The position numbers and the translations under genes are program-made. Shown here in pieces: positions 34,973 to 43,232 of a stretch of DNA of 64,000 nucleotides. The notes beneath the pieces were generated by a model that had not been told where the DNA came from, did not search any database, and saw only the letters and a list, made by a program, of their open reading frames with translations. Source of the stretch: Bradyrhizobium sp. CB2312 (GTDB taxonomy: Bacteria > Pseudomonadota > Alphaproteobacteria > Rhizobiales > Xanthobacteraceae); assembly GCF_029714425.1 (NCBI RefSeq), contig NZ_CP121668.1:6345501-6409500 (forward strand), given 5' to 3'. The first letter of the stretch is position 1. Each line of letters begins with the position of its first letter.

Positions 34973-36090
34973 GCGAACAGCTCCAGCTTCCGCGCGCTGC
35001 CCGAATCTTCATCTCGTTCGCCCCACTGCTGCGCGCCAACAGCTTCGCCGTCGCGCCGGAACAGACCACTGCATTTCTCTCCGCGATCGAGTTGCTCGGT
35101 CCGCGCCACCTCGAGCATATCAGGCAGGCTGCACTGGCCACCCTCGCCCCGCCGCCCGAACGCCGCGCGACCTTCGACCGGCTGTTCGACCTCCACTTCC
35201 GCGGCAGCGATGCGATCGAACACGCCGACGACGGCGAGGACGATGAGACGGTCCGGCTCCAGGAGGAAGGACGCGGCGAGGAGGAGCCGCTGCTCTCAGA
35301 CGACGCCAACGAATCCGGCCTCACCGCGACCCGCACCGAAGCGCTGGTCGAGCGCCGTTTTGCACAGCTCTCCACCTCCGATCCGCTCCGACGCCTGGCA
35401 CGCGAGGCGCCGCGGCGCCTGCCCCGCCGGCGTGGCCACCGCCGCATGCGGGCGCGCCGCGGCCCCTTCGCCGATCTGCGCCGCACCCTGCGCGACAGCG
35501 TCCGCAGTGATGGCGAGATCCTGCGGCTCGGCCACATGAAACGGCGCCAGCGCCCGCGCAAGATCCTGCTGCTGATCGACGTCTCCGGCTCGATGAAGAG
35601 CCGCACCGAGGAGAACATGAAGCTTGCGCATACGCTGGTGCAGGCTGCCCCCAATGTCGAGGTCTTCACCTTCGGCACCCGGCTGACCCGTGTCACCCGC
35701 GCACTACGGATGAAGCGCCGCGAACAGGCGCTGAGCGCCGCAGCGCACCTGGTCAGCGACTGGGACGGCGGCACACGCATTGGCGACGCGCTGCAGGCGC
35801 TCCTCGCGGTGCCGCGGTTCGCCGGTTATGCCCGCGGCGCCGCCGTCGTTGTCGTCTCGGACGGGCTCGAGCGCGGCGAACCCGATGCTCTTCGCGACGC
35901 CGTGGCGAAATTGTCGCGCCGGGCCTGGCGCCTGAGCTGGCTGACGCCGCTCGCGACAGGACCGGGCTTCCGCCCGCAGACCGAAGCGCTCGTCGCGATC
36001 GAACGCTTCGTCGACGATCTCGTCGACGGCGGATCGAGCGTCTCGATCGTAGCCCATGTACTGGCACTGGGACGAAGGAGAGCTGCGTGA
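34969..36090 (+). CDS. VWA-domain maturation protein (CoxE-like)
   Basis: 373 residues, ATGA overlap with the MoxR gene. A helical, acidic N-terminal part (residues ~75-115 rich in Asp/Glu) is followed by an Arg-rich stretch and a C-terminal von Willebrand A domain: MIDAS motif LLIDVSGSMKS (~200), then DWDGGTRIGDAL and VVVVSDGLERGEP. It matches the CoxE family that works with CoxD on CO dehydrogenase and other molybdenum hydroxylases. Confidence 0.93.
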   Translation: MSEQLQLPRAARIFISFAPLLRANSFAVAPEQTTAFLSAIELLGPRHLEHIRQAALATLAPPPERRATFDRLFDLHFRGSDAIEHADDGEDDETVRLQEEGRGEEEPLLSDDANESGLTATRTEALVERRFAQLSTSDPLRRLAREAPRRLPRRRGHRRMRARRGPFADLRRTLRDSVRSDGEILRLGHMKRRQRPRKILLLIDVSGSMKSRTEENMKLAHTLVQAAPNVEVFTFGTRLTRVTRALRMKRREQALSAAAHLVSDWDGGTRIGDALQALLAVPRFAGYARGAAVVVVSDGLERGEPDALRDAVAKLSRRAWRLSWLTPLATGPGFRPQTEALVAIERFVDDLVDGGSSVSIVAHVLALGRRRAA

Positions 36091-36971
36091 ACGATATTGT
36101 CGACGGCCATCATCACATCTGGCGGCAGGCCGACCTGCCTTGGCTGATCGGCCCCATGCAGCCGCGCATCTTCGGACCGTACGAGCCGATCCGCCGCGAC
36201 TATCCGATCGAGGAGTATCTCGGCGATCTCAAGGGTGCCGGCGTCACCCGATCGGTCTATGTGCAGACCAATTGGGCGCCTGAGCACTTCGAGGACGAAG
36301 CAGCCGGGGTGCAGCGGACCGCCGAAGAGCGCGGCTGGCCGCATGCCATCGTCGCCTACGCCAATTTCGCAGCCGACGACGTGCGCCCGCAGCTCGACCG
36401 CCTGAAGCGTTATTCCCTGGTGCGTGGCGTGCGGATGCAGCTGCACTGGCATGAGAACCCGCTCTACCGCTTCGCGTCCAAGCCCGATCTCTGCATCGAT
36501 CCGACGCTTCGCCGTAACATTGCGCACCTCGCCGACTACGGCTGGAGCTTCGATCTCCAGGTCTTCACGCCGCAGATGCCGGATGCGGCGCAGCTCGCCG
36601 AGTCCTGCCCCAAGGTGACTTTCATCCTTCAGCATGCAGGCATGCTCGAAGACCTTTCCGCGGCCGGGCGCGCCGCTTGGCGCGCAGGGATGGCCCGGCT
36701 TGCGACTTGCCCGAACGTCGTCTCAAAGCTCTCCGGGCTCGGCACTTTCATCCATCGCAACGATCCCGCGCATATCGCCGCCGTTGTCACTGATACCGTC
36801 GCGATCTTTGGCGCCGATCGCTGCCTGTTCGGCTCCAATTTTCCGATCGAGAAATTGTGGACCAGCTATCGCCAGCTCATCGGTGCCTTTCGCGCCGCCG
36901 CCGCGTCGCTGCGCGCCGAGCAGCAGGATGCGATCTTCCGGGCGACGGCGACGCGCGTCTACCGGCTTTGA
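36087..36971 (+). CDS. Amidohydrolase-2 family metal-dependent hydrolase
   Basis: 294 residues from GTG 36087, overlapping the VWA gene by four bases. TIM-barrel hydrolase with N-terminal metal motif VDGHHHIW, a mid-barrel His (FILQHAGML) and the C-terminal FGSNFPIEKLW typical of the COG3618 lactonase/dicarboxylate-lactone hydrolase group. It probably opens a lactone, lactam or similar ring made after the hydroxylation step. Confidence 0.9.
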   Translation: MNDIVDGHHHIWRQADLPWLIGPMQPRIFGPYEPIRRDYPIEEYLGDLKGAGVTRSVYVQTNWAPEHFEDEAAGVQRTAEERGWPHAIVAYANFAADDVRPQLDRLKRYSLVRGVRMQLHWHENPLYRFASKPDLCIDPTLRRNIAHLADYGWSFDLQVFTPQMPDAAQLAESCPKVTFILQHAGMLEDLSAAGRAAWRAGMARLATCPNVVSKLSGLGTFIHRNDPAHIAAVVTDTVAIFGADRCLFGSNFPIEKLWTSYRQLIGAFRAAAASLRAEQQDAIFRATATRVYRL

Positions 36972-37001
36972 CAGACGAGAAACGAGACAGGAGGGAAACG
37001 T

Positions 37002-37850
37002 ATGGCGCTGGAGATCAAGATCCTGGACTATGGCGATATCGAGCTGGAATCGAGCTTCCTGGTGCTCGGCCGCGACTGCGGCCGCACCCGCCGCGTCCTC
37101 ACCCTCGGCTTCCTGATCCTCGGCGGTCCCTATCCGGTCGTAGTCGACACCGGCTATCGCTCCAACCAGATCATGGAGACGCTGGGCATGCGGGGGCTTC
37201 AGTACCATGAACACATGATCGAGAACCAACTCGCGCGCCACGGCGTTCGCATGGGCGACGTGCGCTTCGTCTGCCACACCCATCTGCACATCGACCATGC
37301 CGGCAAGGACGATCTGTTCCCGATGAACACGACCGTCGTCGTCAATCGGAAGGAGCTCGAATATTCCGTCTCCGGCCTGATGCATCCGCAATATCCGGCG
37401 CCCGACATCAAGCACCTGATCGACCGCCTGCACACCAAGAGCGCGCTGCGCTTCCTCGACCTGGAAATCACCGGCCCGATCGAGCTGATGCCCGGCGTCT
37501 ATTGCGATGCCGCCAACGCCCACACCGAGGGATCGATGAACATCATCGTCCATACCGCCGACGGCATCGCGACCATCTGCGGCGACGTGATCTACGACTT
37601 CAACGACCAGATCGTCACGCCCTTCCACGAGATCCACGACTGGGAGCCGCGCACCACCGGCAACCACGGCACCAGCAAGCGCGCGGAAAAGGCGGCGATC
37701 AAGAAACTTTTGAGCAATTCGCGCTACCTGCTCCCGGTCCACGACCGGCCCGCCAAGATCGAAGGCGGCAACGTGGTCGGACGTCTCCACGATCAGGTTC
37801 CTGGCCCGATCGTGCAGTCCCTCCCCCAGCGCAACTGGTTCCCGGCGTGA
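37002..37850 (+). CDS. Metallo-beta-lactamase-fold hydrolase, N-acyl-homoserine-lactonase-like
   Basis: 282 residues with AGGAGGG upstream. Metal site HTHLHIDHAG (HxHxDH), a later metal His in AHTEGS and Asp in CGDVIYDF. The N-terminus keeps the VVVDTGYRSNQ strand of the family. Overall layout follows AHL-lactonase-like enzymes. In this operon it more likely hydrolyses a pathway lactone than a signal molecule; no LuxI/LuxR quorum pair is nearby. A palindromic element follows the gene. Confidence 0.9.
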   Translation: MALEIKILDYGDIELESSFLVLGRDCGRTRRVLTLGFLILGGPYPVVVDTGYRSNQIMETLGMRGLQYHEHMIENQLARHGVRMGDVRFVCHTHLHIDHAGKDDLFPMNTTVVVNRKELEYSVSGLMHPQYPAPDIKHLIDRLHTKSALRFLDLEITGPIELMPGVYCDAANAHTEGSMNIIVHTADGIATICGDVIYDFNDQIVTPFHEIHDWEPRTTGNHGTSKRAEKAAIKKLLSNSRYLLPVHDRPAKIEGGNVVGRLHDQVPGPIVQSLPQRNWFPA

Positions 37851-37860
37851 GGCTTTTTTG

Positions 37861-37907
37861 CGCATGATCCTTTCGGAAAACCGCTCCACACTTTTCCGGA
37901 TCATGCG
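37861..37907. repeat. Rhizobial intergenic palindromic element
   Basis: Outer arms CGCATGATCC and GGATCATGCG with inner arms (TTTCGGAAAA, CTTTTCCG) form a long imperfect hairpin between the lactonase and fusion genes. This family of elements, with GCATGATC ends and a TTTTCCGGA core, is frequent in Bradyrhizobium and relatives. It may end or weaken transcription inside the array. Confidence 0.75.
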
Positions 37908-37922
37908 TCCGAGGATCGACCG

Positions 37923-39497
37923 ATGACGCATGTCACCCTGCGAAGCGAGTTCGAGAACCTGATTGATCCCTATGCGCCGGTCGCACAGATCGGCACCGGC
38001 TTCGACTTCACGGAAGGGCCGATCTGGCATCCGGTCGATCATTATCTGCTGTTCTCGGACATGCCCGGCGATGTGCGCCGTCGCTGGGATGCGCGGCGCG
38101 GCGTGATCGAGGTCAAGCGTCCTTCGAACAAATGCAACGGCATGACCTATGACGCCGAGCTCAATTTGATCGTCTGCGAGCACGCGACATCGTCGCTGGT
38201 CCGCGAACGCCCGGACGGGCGGCGCGAGGTGCTGGCTTCGCACTTCGGGGGACAGGAGCTCAACAGCCCCAATGACGTCTGCGTGCACTCGTCAGGTGCG
38301 ATCTATTTTTCCGATCCCTGGTATGGCCGCATGCCGGTCTATGGTGTCGAGCGGCCGCGTCAGCTCGGCTTCCAGGGCGTCTATCGCGTGGTGCAGGGCG
38401 GCGAACCGAAGCTCGTGGTGGACCGCAACCTGTTCGACCAGCCGAACGGACTGTGCTTCTCTCCGGACGAGAAGCTGCTCTATGTCAACGACACCGTGCA
38501 GGCGCTGATCCGCGTGTTCGACGTCAACGGCGACGGCTCGCTGTCCAGCGCGCGGGTGTTCGCGAGCGGCATCAAGTCCGAGCTGGAGCCGGGCGTTCCG
38601 GACGGCATGAAGTGCGACCAGCACGGCAATGTCTGGGTCACCGCGCCCGGCGGCGTCTGGGTCTATTCGGCGCGCGGCGAGCTGCTCGGCAAGATCCGCG
38701 TGCCGGAGCTGGTCGCGAATCTCGCCTGGGGCGGCCCGGATTTCCGCACGCTCTATCTCACCTCGACCCATTCGGTGTACGCGATCCCGACCAGGGTCGG
38801 CCCGCGTCACGAGCCCTATATGAGCGGCCGGCACGCCGGCGGCGGAGCGGCCCCGAGCTCGTCGCCGGCATCGCCCGTACTCGCCGAGGGCGAGATGCGG
38901 CTCGATCCACAGCGCTGCGCCATGATCATCCAGGACCTCCAGAACGACGTCATCATGGACGGCGGCGCTTTCGCCGAGTCCGGCGCGCCGGGGCACGCAA
39001 AACAACAGCATGTGGTGGAAAACGTACGCCGCCTTGCCGAGGCCGCGCGCTCCCGCGGCGTCGCCATCATCCATGTCTGGTTTGTCGTCGAACCCGGTGC
39101 GCCTGGCGTCACGCTGAACGCACCTTTGTTCGAGAGGCTGGTCGACAGCAAGGCTATGGTACGCGGAAGCTGGGGCGCCGCGCCCGTCTCCGGCCTCGAG
39201 CCCCGGCCCGGCGATTTCGTGGTCGAGAAGATGCGGATGAGCGCCTGGGAGGGCACGCGGCTGGAGACGATCCTGAAAGCCACCGGCCGCGACATGATCA
39301 TCAACACGGGCGCATGGACCAACATGTCGGTCGAGCACACGGCGCGGACCGGCGCCGACAAGGGCTATTTCATGATCGTGCCCGAGGATTGCTGCTCGAC
39401 CATGAACGCCGACTGGCACAACGCCTCGATCAATTTTGCCATGCAGAACGTCGCGGTCGTGACCAGGGCCGATACCGTCATCAGAGCGCTGGGATGA
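37923..39497 (+). CDS. Fusion: SMP-30/gluconolactonase + isochorismatase-fold hydrolase
   Basis: 524 residues; GAGG eight bases before ATG. Residues ~15-295 are a six-bladed SMP-30/gluconolactonase propeller (GFDFTEGPIWHP, SSPNDV-like NSPNDVCVHSSG, VNDTVQALIRVF). A Gly/Ser/Pro/Ala linker (~300-320) leads to an isochorismatase-fold domain (~325-524) with Asp338 (MIIQDLQND) and Lys436 (VVEKMRMSAW). At the usual cysteine nucleophile position there is Ser469 (GAWTNMSVEHTAR). The first domain should open a lactone; the second should be an amidase or ether/ester hydrolase with altered chemistry. Pairing in one chain suggests successive steps. Confidence 0.9.
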   Translation: MTHVTLRSEFENLIDPYAPVAQIGTGFDFTEGPIWHPVDHYLLFSDMPGDVRRRWDARRGVIEVKRPSNKCNGMTYDAELNLIVCEHATSSLVRERPDGRREVLASHFGGQELNSPNDVCVHSSGAIYFSDPWYGRMPVYGVERPRQLGFQGVYRVVQGGEPKLVVDRNLFDQPNGLCFSPDEKLLYVNDTVQALIRVFDVNGDGSLSSARVFASGIKSELEPGVPDGMKCDQHGNVWVTAPGGVWVYSARGELLGKIRVPELVANLAWGGPDFRTLYLTSTHSVYAIPTRVGPRHEPYMSGRHAGGGAAPSSSPASPVLAEGEMRLDPQRCAMIIQDLQNDVIMDGGAFAESGAPGHAKQQHVVENVRRLAEAARSRGVAIIHVWFVVEPGAPGVTLNAPLFERLVDSKAMVRGSWGAAPVSGLEPRPGDFVVEKMRMSAWEGTRLETILKATGRDMIINTGAWTNMSVEHTARTGADKGYFMIVPEDCCSTMNADWHNASINFAMQNVAVVTRADTVIRALG

Positions 39498-39500
39498 GAT

Positions 39501-40127
39501 GTGGCAAAGCTCCTGCATCTGTCCTGCTCGCCTCGCGCCGAGTCCGCATCGACTGCCGGCGCGCGCGTCTTTCTTGACGGCTTCCGCCGGGCCCGGCCGG
39601 ATTGGGACATCGATGTCGTGGACATCTGGCGAGAACGGATGCCGGAGTTCACGGGCCCCATCGTCGAGGCCAAATATGCACGCATGAAGGCTCAGACCTT
39701 CAACGAGGCACAACGCAACAGTTTTGCCGAGGCCGAGCGAATGGCGCTGCGCTTTTCGCTTGCCGATCGGGTGTTGATCTCGACCCCGATGTGGAACTTC
39801 GGCATTCCCTACAAGCTCAAGCAGTGGTTCGACATCATCGTCCAGCCCGGGCTCACCTTTCGGTTCGATCCGTCGCAAGGGTATTTCCCGCTGCTGCAGG
39901 ACCGGCCGACGCTGGTCATCCTCGCCAGCGGCAGCGACTTCGCCACCGGCATGAACCGCGGCCGCATCGACATGGCAACGCCTTACCTGCGGGAAATCCT
40001 GCGCTTTGTTGGAATCAGCGATGTCCGCTTCTTGCTGATCGGTCCAACCACCGGACCGCAGCAGCCGATCGATGCTGCCCGTGAAAGGGCTTATCGACGC
40101 CTCGCGGCAATGGCCGCGACCTTCTAG
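39501..40127 (+). CDS. FMN-dependent NAD(P)H quinone/azo reductase (flavodoxin-like fold)
   Basis: 208 residues from GTG 39501, three bases after the fusion gene. Flavodoxin-2/AzoR family: LLHLSCSPRAESAS at the phosphate-binding end, STPMWNFGIPYKLKQWFD (the FMN-contacting MWNF motif) and ILASGSDF. It can reduce quinones, azo or nitro groups; in the operon it probably works on a quinone-like intermediate. Confidence 0.9.
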   Translation: MAKLLHLSCSPRAESASTAGARVFLDGFRRARPDWDIDVVDIWRERMPEFTGPIVEAKYARMKAQTFNEAQRNSFAEAERMALRFSLADRVLISTPMWNFGIPYKLKQWFDIIVQPGLTFRFDPSQGYFPLLQDRPTLVILASGSDFATGMNRGRIDMATPYLREILRFVGISDVRFLLIGPTTGPQQPIDAARERAYRRLAAMAATF

Positions 40128-40153
40128 CGCGGGGTGGTGTAAAGGAGAGAGCG

Positions 40154-40498
40154 ATGCCGAGCTCCAACTACCGCTTGTTCGAACAAGCTATACGCAACCG
40201 CAAGCCGGTCTTCTGTCTATATGACGGCTATCGCCGTGAACTCTGTCCCGTCATCCTCGGCCATTCGCAACAGCAGGAGAAGGCGCTCACCTATCAGTTC
40301 GGCGGCCAAAGCAAGTCGGGTCTCCCGCCGCAAGGCGAGTGGCGCTGTCTATGGCTTACAAAGGTAAGCGCGGCCCGACTTCGCGATGGGCCTTGGCGAA
40401 CCGGCTCCAGCCATACCCAGCCACAAGGCTGCGTCGAGATCGTCGAGCTCGATGTGAACCCTCACAGCCCATATCGGCCGAAGCATCCGCTTTCCTAG
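40154..40498 (+). CDS. Conserved small hypothetical protein
   Basis: 114 residues with AAGGAGAGAGCG before the ATG. Sequence features: NYRLFEQAIRNRKPVFCLYDG, LCPVILGHSQQQEKALTYQF and PQGCVEIVELDVNP, resembling short proteins seen in other rhizobial genomes (from memory). It looks like a small beta-rich domain, perhaps nucleic-acid or ligand binding, similar in feel to WYL domains, but I cannot assign it. It is 27 bases after the reductase gene but may have its own promoter. Confidence 0.65.
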   Translation: MPSSNYRLFEQAIRNRKPVFCLYDGYRRELCPVILGHSQQQEKALTYQFGGQSKSGLPPQGEWRCLWLTKVSAARLRDGPWRTGSSHTQPQGCVEIVELDVNPHSPYRPKHPLS

Positions 40499-40533
40499 CC
40501 GTCGCGCCAGCGGTAAGCGCGCCCCAGCCGTCT

Positions 40534-40734
40534 CTAGGACGGACGAAAGCCGGGCGGCATCGCTCGCCAGATTCTGTCGTTGCGACAATAGGCACGAGCG
40601 CCCTCGGGAATGTCTTCGCCGGCGCTTCCGTCGTATGGCTCGTACAGGAGCGCCGGGAACAGTTCGCCGTTAACAATTTTGACCATATCGCCACGTCGAA
40701 TGTCGGCGCCGGCCGTTCTGGTCGAAACAGACAT
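40534..40734 (-). CDS. Small hypothetical protein
   Basis: 66 residues with CGAGGATTC before the ATG. The middle (DMVKIVNGELFPALLYEPYD) reads like a small beta-barrel protein. No family recognised. A 10-bp hairpin lies about 30 bases upstream of the start. Confidence 0.45.
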   Translation of the reverse strand: MSVSTRTAGADIRRGDMVKIVNGELFPALLYEPYDGSAGEDIPEGARAYCRNDRIWRAMPPGFRPS

Positions 40735-41200
40735 GAATCCTCGCGAAAGCGTACGCCTATGCCGAATGAGCCCGTCGACTGGACGGGCTCAATCTGAGGC
40801 TATCTCCACGCTGATCTGTGTTCCAATACACGAAAGGGCTACTCCCCTGGCCGGGTCACCTTCACGATGCGCGATGCTGGATCGATCCGAATGGATGCGC
40901 ACACGAGAACTCTCTCTACACTCCGGCAGATTGTTCTGCTGCGCCGGCGGGGACCGCCGCCGGTCTTAGCTGATTTTCGGAGCAGCAGCGGCCCCGCCAA
41001 CGCTCTTACAAGATGGCGAGGCCGCCTGCTTTGCGGACCTCAGCGCTGAGCTTCAGTCCGAAGGCCGGAGGATCTTACGCAGGACGGCCGATGATAGGGA
41101 TTGCTCTAAAGAGGCACCCAGTCTGGAGCGCACGTCTGTCACACCAGCATCATCGGACATCGTCCTGAAGTGTACGCACAGAGACTGCACGCCTGACGAC
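40735..41200. other. Gap with no convincing gene
   Basis: 466 bases between the 66-residue gene and glmS. Frames here have poor composition. It contains the hairpin at 40767 and otherwise nothing I can name. GC content is lower than in the catabolic array, marking the border with the polysaccharide locus. Confidence 0.5.
40767..40791. terminator. 10-bp hairpin
   Basis: TGAGCCCGTC-GACTG-GACGGGCTCA, a perfect 10-bp stem with 5-base loop. No T-run follows on either strand, so it is terminator-like in stem only. It lies just upstream of the 66-residue gene on the minus strand. Confidence 0.45.
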
Positions 41201-43024
41201 TTATTCGACCGTCACGGACTTTGCGAGATTGCGCGGCTGGTCTACGTCGGTCCCGAGAGCGGCGGCGCTGTGATAAGCCAGAAGCTGTAGCGGCACCGCA
41301 AAAGCCAGCGGCGCCACGACCTCGGGCATCTCGGGCAAGCTCAACGTCGCGCAAGCACCGGATGCTCCGAGTGAAGCGCCTCTCTGATCGGTCAACAGGA
41401 TGATGCGACCGCCACGGGCGATGACCTCCTGCATGTTGGATATGGTCTTCTCGAACGTCGCGTCGCTCGGCGCTATGACGATGACAGGCAGGTCCTGATC
41501 TATTAGCGCGATGGGTCCATGTTTGAGCTCGCCCGCCGCATATCCCTCGGCGTGTATGTAGGTCACCTCTTTGAGCTTGAGGGCACCTTCCAGGGCCAGC
41601 GGGTAATTGGTGCCCCGACCGATGAATAGAGCGTCGCTTGCCGAACAGAGCTTGCCCGCGATCTCGCGGACTTTCGGCTCCAATTCGAGCGCACGGGCCA
41701 TATAGCTTGGGGCCTTGGCAAGATCTCGGACAAGCGAGCTCTCGTCTTCGGCTGAGAGCACGCCACGACTGCGGCCGGCCGCTATTGCAATGCAGATCAA
41801 GGTCGCAAGCTGACAGGTGAACGCCTTTGTGGACGCGACACCGATCTCGGGACCCGCCAGCGTCGGCAGTACCACATGGCTCGCACGGGCCATGGTTGAG
41901 GTTTGCACGTTGACGACCGAAAGAACACGCTGACCGCGGGTCTTGGCGAACTCCAACGAGGCGAGTGTATCGGCCGTTTCGCCCGACTGCGACACAAAGA
42001 TCGCCAGATTGCCCGCACCAAGAGGTACATCGCGATAGCGGAACTCCGATGCAACATCGATTTCGACCGGGAGCTTGGCGTAGCGTTCAAACCAGTACTT
42101 CGCGACCAAGCCGGCGTAGAAGGCGGTCCCGCAAGCAACGATCGAGACACGATCGACCTTCCTGAACTCGGCGTCCAAGCCGGCCGGCAGCCTGATTGAA
42201 CCGTTGCGCTGGACATACTGTGCGAGCGTATGCGCGACCACCTTCGGCTGCTCGTGGATCTCCTTGGCCATGAAGTGACGATGTCCACCTTTGCGAACAA
42301 CGACCGCCGAGCTTGCGATCTTGGTCGATTCACGCCGTAGAGGCGCGCCATTTACGTCCAAGAACTCGATTTGCTCTCGCGCAACGATGGCTACGTCGCC
42401 GTCCTCGAGGTAGGCCACGATATCCGTGAGAGGTGCGAGGGCGATCGCATCCGAGCCGAGGTACATTTCGCCCCGACCGTAGCCGACCGCAAGGGGGGAG
42501 CCCTTTCGGGCTCCTATCAGCAGATTGTCGTGCCCTTCGAACAAGAACACGAGTGCGAACGTTCCTTTCAAGCGCGGGAGCACCTTGCGTACCGCCGCGG
42601 CCGGCTCGCACCCGTTCTTCCTCTCGCGACTGACGAGATGCGCAACCACCTCGGAATCAGTGTCGGTCGCAAGGTAGGCGCCGGTCGCCTGGAGGTGCTC
42701 GCGCAGCTCCCGATGATTTTCGATGATTCCATTGTGCACAATGGCAACCCCGTCAACCATGTGGGGATGCGCATTGTTCTCATCTGGACGGCCATGCGTT
42801 GCCCAACGCGTGTGACCGATTCCAATCCGGCCCGAAAGCGGCTCCGAGGCGAGCAGATTGTTGAGATTCGCAAGCTTTCCGACTGCACGACGCCGGGTCA
42901 ATGAACCGTTTTCGAGTGTCGCAATACCCGCGGAGTCATATCCACGATATTCAAGCCGTTTGAGCGCATCCAATAAAACAGCAGACGCCGGGCCCTGTCC
43001 GACAACACCAACAATTCCGCACAT
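41201..43024 (-). CDS. glmS: Glutamine-fructose-6-phosphate aminotransferase (isomerizing)
   Basis: 607 residues. The N-terminal Cys2 (MCGIVGVVGQG) is the glutaminase nucleophile; GIGHTRWATHG and the GNG-type loop follow. Two SIS domains bind fructose-6-phosphate (VSQSGETADTLASLE, and IGRGTNYPLALEGALKLKE), ending with the conserved KSVTVE. ATG 43024 gives the correct Cys2; an extra ATG precedes it directly. It makes glucosamine-6-phosphate, the entry to UDP-GlcNAc. A copy beside polysaccharide genes probably feeds amino-sugar supply for the exported polymer; whether it is the only copy cannot be seen here. Confidence 0.96.
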   Translation of the reverse strand: MCGIVGVVGQGPASAVLLDALKRLEYRGYDSAGIATLENGSLTRRRAVGKLANLNNLLASEPLSGRIGIGHTRWATHGRPDENNAHPHMVDGVAIVHNGIIENHRELREHLQATGAYLATDTDSEVVAHLVSRERKNGCEPAAAVRKVLPRLKGTFALVFLFEGHDNLLIGARKGSPLAVGYGRGEMYLGSDAIALAPLTDIVAYLEDGDVAIVAREQIEFLDVNGAPLRRESTKIASSAVVVRKGGHRHFMAKEIHEQPKVVAHTLAQYVQRNGSIRLPAGLDAEFRKVDRVSIVACGTAFYAGLVAKYWFERYAKLPVEIDVASEFRYRDVPLGAGNLAIFVSQSGETADTLASLEFAKTRGQRVLSVVNVQTSTMARASHVVLPTLAGPEIGVASTKAFTCQLATLICIAIAAGRSRGVLSAEDESSLVRDLAKAPSYMARALELEPKVREIAGKLCSASDALFIGRGTNYPLALEGALKLKEVTYIHAEGYAAGELKHGPIALIDQDLPVIVIAPSDATFEKTISNMQEVIARGGRIILLTDQRGASLGASGACATLSLPEMPEVVAPLAFAVPLQLLAYHSAAALGTDVDQPRNLAKSVTVE

Positions 43025-43232
43025 CATCTGTCTCCGAGCGATTACCGGACCCGCACACCGTAGACCAAGGTCACCGCCTCACGCCGCTGAGGCCGCCCAC
43101 GCGCTTCTCGGCCATCGTTGCACAACCAGTCGAAGCATCGCGGGTGCCAATTTTAGCAGACCCAGCCGTCCATTGAATGATCATGACGGAGTAGACCTCA
43201 TGCTCACAATACGGGCCGTCACTCCCACTACT

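Noticed and set aside
30150..36090. A carbon monoxide dehydrogenase operon
   Set aside because: Gene order and CoxD/CoxE fit, but the active-site loop is RGFG-type with no copper-ligand cysteine, so CO oxidation is unlikely.
37002..37850. A quorum-quenching gene
   Set aside because: The fold fits, but there is no quorum-sensing gene near and the operon is catabolic; kept only as an alternative.
36723..38288. 521-codon antisense frame over the lactonase region
   Set aside because: Opposite three well-supported genes with clear motifs; no independent support.
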